A stretch of 64,000 nt of DNA from Neospora caninum Liverpool (taxonomy: Eukaryota; Apicomplexa; Conoidasida; Eucoccidiorida; Sarcocystidae): the NCBI RefSeq assembly GCF_000208865.1, contig NC_018388.1:1798001-1862000 (forward strand). Direction: 5' to 3'. Of this stretch, positions 59,601-64,000 are shown one piece after another; the stretch's first letter is position 1, and each line of letters begins with the position of its first letter. The notes below the pieces were generated by a model. It was not told the origin of the DNA. It worked only from the letters and a program-made list of their open reading frames with translations, and did not search any database. The translations under genes and the position numbers were made by a program.

Positions 59601-61679
59601 ATCTTCCAGTACAGGCAACTAAGCGGCTCTCTTGGCGTAAAAGCTGGCATTGAACAGTGTTTTCGGATAGGATTCGGACGGACCCCACGTGACAAGGATA
59701 CCTTTGTGGCCGCTCTCGCTCCGTGAAAGGCTCTCGTCGGTGCTTGAAGCTTTTTTTTTTCAGGGCGAAGGCCATACAGTGGCGACCGCTTGCCATTGGG
59801 CGGAGGTTTTCTCTGGGAACTGTCGTCCCTTCACTTTCACCAACGCCTCCGTTCGAGGAAGGGGGGGGAGTCTTACTGACGCCCGCTCAATTGAGGAGTG
59901 CCGACAGACCATTCCGTATTGAAACTGAAATCACATGTGTGACGAATGAGACGAAGACAAGCATTTGAAGTGGTAAGGGATGAGTTTGTTGGTTGAAACT
60001 TGTGCCTGAAGTCTTCGTCGCGGCAACTCGCTCGGCCTTTCAACGATTGAGGAAAGTCTGTCATGCGCCGGAGTCCCAAGAGCGGAATCTGTCCACCGAC
60101 TCGCACACAACAGTGTCTGCACTCCAGCGCGGCGGAGAGGTTTAACAAAGAGACCTTCAGACAAGGCCTGAAAATTCTCTGCGCAGTGGCGTCTTGAATG
60201 GCAACGCCTTCACTCAGCGAACTGAACTCGCACAATGGAAACATGCAACATAGGTGCCGTAGCCCGAAATGCAGCCAGCACTACATTCGACTTTGAGACC
60301 CGGTAAAATTCACATGGGTTTGTTTGATTACTATCACCCGTCAATCAAATTCATCCAAACTGTCGAGTTCTTAAGGTTGAAAGCACAAGTGGACTTCACA
60401 CGCGCGCGGGCTGGCGGTACCAAACGAAAAAAAAAGCGAAAAGCTTCTCCCGTCGAGGAGAACGGTTTCAATCGACGGCTTTTATTTGTTTCATTCCACG
60501 AACAGAAGAACCAAACACACTTGCCTCCATATATCTCCTTCTTTAGGTTCGAAAGATATCACTTCCGACTAACCTGCCTGATTTCCGCTTTCGGGGGAAT
60601 AGAGATAGGAAGCTGAAGAAGTGACATCTACAAAAATACCATCACAATTAAGCTCCTAGTACCCTCGTTCAAATGTTTTTTCTTATTTACCGATGCTCGC
60701 TCACATGGTTGCCTCTCAATCATATGAAGTGTGTTTCAGGAGAAAATTAAACAGGAACACGTCGCATGTTGCCCACGTCAGTCTCTTTTGCGGACTATCA
60801 GAAAACAAACCGCTGTGTATTTTCGTATGAACAGAGATGTTTGAGTTCTAGGCAGGCGGTCGATGTCATATCGGCATCTTCAGTATTTTTCTGCATTCCT
60901 TCTGCTTTAAAAGAAGAACTCCGGTACATCAGCGTAGTGTTCGATTCCCTACAGCTTCACAAACAGGCTACAGTTGACAGCAAGGAATGATAATTGTGGA
61001 ATTCACGCGTTTCTTCGGCATACGGCAGCACCACCGGGATGCAAGTAGAGAATATTCCCGCGTTTATATGCCGTGGAACACATATTTTTTTTTCGGTTTG
61101 TCGTCTTTGTGTAAATGTTTTAGCACAATCTACCGCAAAGAAGGGCGCGTGCGCCAACCACGCTGGTGGCCTCGAAAGTGATCCACGAAGTGACTCCAGT
61201 GCACGTCACAAGATTTGCCAAAGAAAGAGAAGTGTTCAGATACACTGGCGAATGCGTTAGGGACGATAGAGGAGGTCTGAAGGACAACGAAAGCGAAGCG
61301 GATCTACATGTTTAACCGCTGTTGTGGAATGCCACTTATCGCAAGATGAGCTAGATTGCCGGGTGCCCGCGAAATTTATAAACGTGACAGCAGATCTTCG
61401 AAGGGGGCGTCAGCTAACCCGAAAGGGTCTCAATGGGAAAAAGAGCTTGAAAGCGAACAGAAACGGACGATACGGAGTCCCGAGAAAAATGCAGAACGCT
61501 CGCTGGTGTGCGTTTGTGTACACGAACCGCTAGGTGCTATTGAAACAGTGACAATTTCACGGTGATGCAACGCAGAGCATCGTAGGCGACATTGTTCTTG
61601 TTTCCACACGAGGCGGACACTGTTTTACCGGTCTTGCTGTTGATGCATTATCCCCCGTGGTGATCCCAACCTGCTGAGT
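56695..61679. other. 5 kb region with no gene recognised
   Basis: From the cyclin start codon to the stop of the two-membrane-segment gene. The right half of the region is AT-richer. Short open frames occur on both strands (longest about 130 codons) without motifs or consistent splice signals. A minus frame at 60244-59873 is protein-like in composition but has no partner exon. The cyclin promoter should lie near 56700-57200. Confidence 0.45.
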
Positions 61680-63142
61680 CTACTCCTGTGCCGAGATGCC
61701 AAGCAACTCGCTTCTTTTGTCATCCGGCTGCCTGACACCGGCAGGAGGCGCCCCAACGCCTTTGACCCACAGGACCGCTTGAAAAACGTCGTTTGCCTAC
61801 AGGAGAAACGTTCACACATATGAAGCGACGGGAGATAAAAAATCCGTTTTCCTTACCGAGACGAGAGAACGGACCGCCACTCTGCAGCGTCACTGAACGC
61901 TGGAGACCACGCTACACGGTGAAGTGTTTCCTGGGGTTTTCACTCCAGTGTCTGCATATATATATATGTATGGTTAAAGCTTCTTTCCCCTCTCAGTTGT
62001 GAGACCTCAGTTTGAAAGAAGCTCGGAACAGGTTCGTTTTTACACGGTTCGTCCTAGAGAGGAGCCACCTAGATGGTCCCCAGATTTCTGCACATGGAGC
62101 TCGTTCCGCCGTCGTCTGCAGTTGCTTGAGAAGAGAGAAAAAACAAGGACATGCTTACGTCAGCTAGATTGCACGACTTTTTTACCCATGTCCACGTGCA
62201 TCCCAGAGCAACTGTCAGAGCTGCTGCAGGGATAAGGAAGAGTTGAACGAGCTCGGAGACGGTAAAGAGTTCTGTTGGATGCGGACAAGAAGACGATCCT
62301 GCAGTGGGCTGCCCTTGGAATTCTTCCTCGTCGTCAAACGCGTCACCCCACCCCTTTTTGTTCCTTCGCCTTTCATGCCACAACACAGTGTACGGATCTG
62401 CTGAGGACTCTACCAGGTGCGGATGACTACCGCCGTCAGGCAACTGAACGCCCTGCTTGCCTTCGTCGTTCTTTCCACTTGCACAAACTCCTCCACCAGC
62501 AGCCAGTTCTCCTTCACAGGGAAGATGGACCGTACGGCAGGTAGGCTTTGTTACACCCGCTTCTGGTGTCTGGCCTCTCTGCTCTTTCGAAGACGGCTGA
62601 GAACACGGACGTCTCAGGCGGTGATGCTGCTCCATCAGGGACACAGCAGACTCTAAGGGTACAGAAGAGGACGGCGAGGATGGACGAGGCAAAAGAGAGG
62701 AAACAGGTGCACGAACTTTGGCTACATCACCCCTGCACGCACGGGGTGGTAGCCCCGGGTGCTCTGTAATACCAAGAGTTAAAGGAGAGGAAAGCCTCGC
62801 CTGGGTTCTCGAGATCGTATAAGACGCGTCCCTGGGAGGCCCTGGACTTCGGGCTTGGTTTTTGATGGCGCTCATTCGCGCACGAAAAGTGACAGATGCG
62901 ACAACTCCGCCAAACACACCACTGGAGAGGAAGAGCACCGGTAGTGTCCATACACCGAAACTGTCTTTGAGACAAGTCAAGGAAGTTCGAAAGTGGCCTT
63001 CAACAGTCAACAAACCCTTGACAAAGATAGAGGGAGCAGCACACTCTGCATCTTTCTCAACAGAGCGGAAAGCTTTCGGCTCACAAAACTCATCCAGAGA
63101 TCCCCACTCTCCGGACGATCCCCCCGTCTCACCGCGCGCCAT
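61680..63142 (-). CDS. protein with two membrane segments, two exons
   Basis: Model: 63142-62159 and 61796-61680, 366 residues, intron in phase 0 (GCTGAC|GTAAGC to CCTGTAG|GCA). The start is the only ATG before the first membrane segment. Membrane segments: LPVLFLSSGVFGGVVASVTF (about residues 67-86) and LVQLFLIPAAALTVALGCTW (about 301-320), separated by a long Pro/Ser-rich hydrophilic loop. The C-terminal exon is short and helical (ANDVFQAVLWVKG). The pattern of two membrane segments with a following short helix is loosely like TMEM242 (DUF1358), a mitochondrial inner-membrane assembly factor, but the long loop is unlike it and the similarity is weak. Function unknown. Confidence 0.55.
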
Positions 63143-63528
63143 CCCGAGGACAGCACATGACACTCGCGACGTCGAAAAAAACGAAAGGAACTCCTCAATT
63201 TGAACGTGAAGTAGGCGGAACAATGGCCGCAGACAGGCGCTTCATTAGCGACGACGCCACGTCACCGAGATACGAAGTCGGACAGGAGAGAAAGTTGACA
63301 ACCAGAACACGCGCGACAGGTGTTCTGCGCAAAAAACACCACGACCAATGGTTTAACCGAAGTTTGCTGGGAAGCCGCAGTACCACGTTTGAGACAGCCA
63401 GGACGAAGAACCTGCTGGGCGACTCTCCTCAGAAAGCCGTAACTTTTTGCCCGCGTGTCCAGTTGCTGACCAGTGCGATTTCGAAAGGAGGCGACTTTAC
63501 AGAGCTTGTGTCGTCCTTCGTCTCGTCG
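63143..63528. other. short intergenic spacer between two minus-strand genes
   Basis: Lies between the stop codon at 63529 of the right-edge gene and the start at 63142. The compact spacing suggests it contains the 3' end of one gene and the promoter of the next. No element is identified. Confidence 0.5.
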
Positions 63529-63942
63529 CTAGAATGTCCGACCCGTCCCCTGTGTCTCGATGCTTGTCCCTAGTTGCTCTGGAGCTGTCTTGAGACATGA
63601 GGCGCACGCTTCCTCTTCTTTCCGCTGCAAGAGGGCGCGAAGTGCACACACATCGACGTTCTCTAGCCGGCAGTTCTTCCCTCAAATTGGAAAAACTCCC
63701 ACCTCTGCGAGGCTACCCAGACAAACACAGAACAGGGAACCGCCGAGAAAGATGAGACGGGACATGTCGTCTAGAGGATGAGAGAGAAATACGCACAAAC
63801 GGATTTCTTCCGGACGGTAGAATTTCTGAGGGTATGCAGCAAGGTACCGGCGGTTCTCGAGGATAGTGGCGAAACCGAGCTGGCCCGAGATTGAATATAC
63901 AACGTGAGACGCTACAGGAACACGGACTTCCCCGCGGCATAC
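63529..63942 (-). CDS. C-terminal exons of a membrane protein, partial
   Basis: Two exons: 63942-63703 (80 codons) and 63624-63529 (31 codons plus TAG). Both junctions are in phase 0 (GTGTAG|GTA acceptor at the start; GCAGAG|GTGGGA donor; CTTGCAG|CGG acceptor). The first exon reads SISGQLGFATILENRRYLAA, then KFYRPEEIRLCVFLSHPLDD, then a membrane segment MSRLIFLGGSLFCVCLGSLA; the last exon gives a hydrophilic tail beginning RKEEEACASCLK. The rest of the gene is beyond the right edge. The family is not recognised. The best evidence is that a membrane helix, splice signals and a matching tail occur together where other frames are less protein-like. Confidence 0.55.
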
Positions 63943-64000
63943 CTACACGCATAAATGGCGTTATATCCAGCTGCGAACACGACAGCCGCAAAAAGGTTTT

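Noticed and set aside
1..64000. CRISPR arrays, bacterial operons, insertion sequences
   Set aside because: No spaced direct repeats, no bacterial-style gene clusters and no transposase were seen; the splice-rich gene structure is eukaryotic.

Overview
The window looks like a nuclear chromosome segment from a coccidian apicomplexan, most likely Toxoplasma gondii or a close relative (Hammondia, Neospora). The reasons are genes split by many short GT-AG introns, start codons in AAAATG-type contexts, long low-complexity protein tracts (Ser, Glu, Ala/Pro), abundant TA, CA and CATA microsatellites, and a decayed insertion of mitochondrial DNA whose cytochrome b resembles the Toxoplasma gene. All gene models were built by hand from splice signals and reading-frame phase; no alignment or transcript data were used.

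Layout, left to right. 1-2397: no gene, TA-rich repeats. 2398-7284 (minus): seven-exon TPR protein. 9948-13716 (plus): six-exon coiled-coil protein. 15633-21131 (minus): very large two-exon protein with UBA-like, UIM-like and PIP-like motifs. 21132-25873: no convincing gene, a few exon-like stretches. 25874-30099 (minus): thirteen-exon protein with a TerD-like domain. 31034-31818 (minus): small, weakly supported two-exon gene. 32336-39047 (plus): eleven-exon GH27 (alpha-galactosidase/melibiase) relative with a signal sequence and a C-terminal membrane anchor but without the catalytic aspartates. 41555-43582 (minus): CRAL-TRIO (Sec14-like) protein with a signal peptide. 46607-47564 (plus): proteasome subunit beta type-2. 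About 49100-51280: mitochondrial-like insertion with a broken cob, oxidase-like fragments and inverted arms. 53842-56694 (minus): single-exon cyclin-box protein. 61680-63142 (minus): two-exon protein with two membrane segments. 63529-63942 (minus): C-terminal exons of a membrane protein that runs off the right edge.

The genes are not an operon and show no shared pathway. Themes that recur are protein turnover (proteasome beta-2, the UBA/UIM protein), the secretory or membrane system (GH27-like protein, secreted CRAL-TRIO protein, two small membrane proteins) and scaffolding or cytoskeleton (TPR and coiled-coil proteins). The most unusual items are the apparent GH27 pseudoenzyme, the TerD-like protein, the secretory CRAL-TRIO protein and the ubiquitin/PCNA motif combination.
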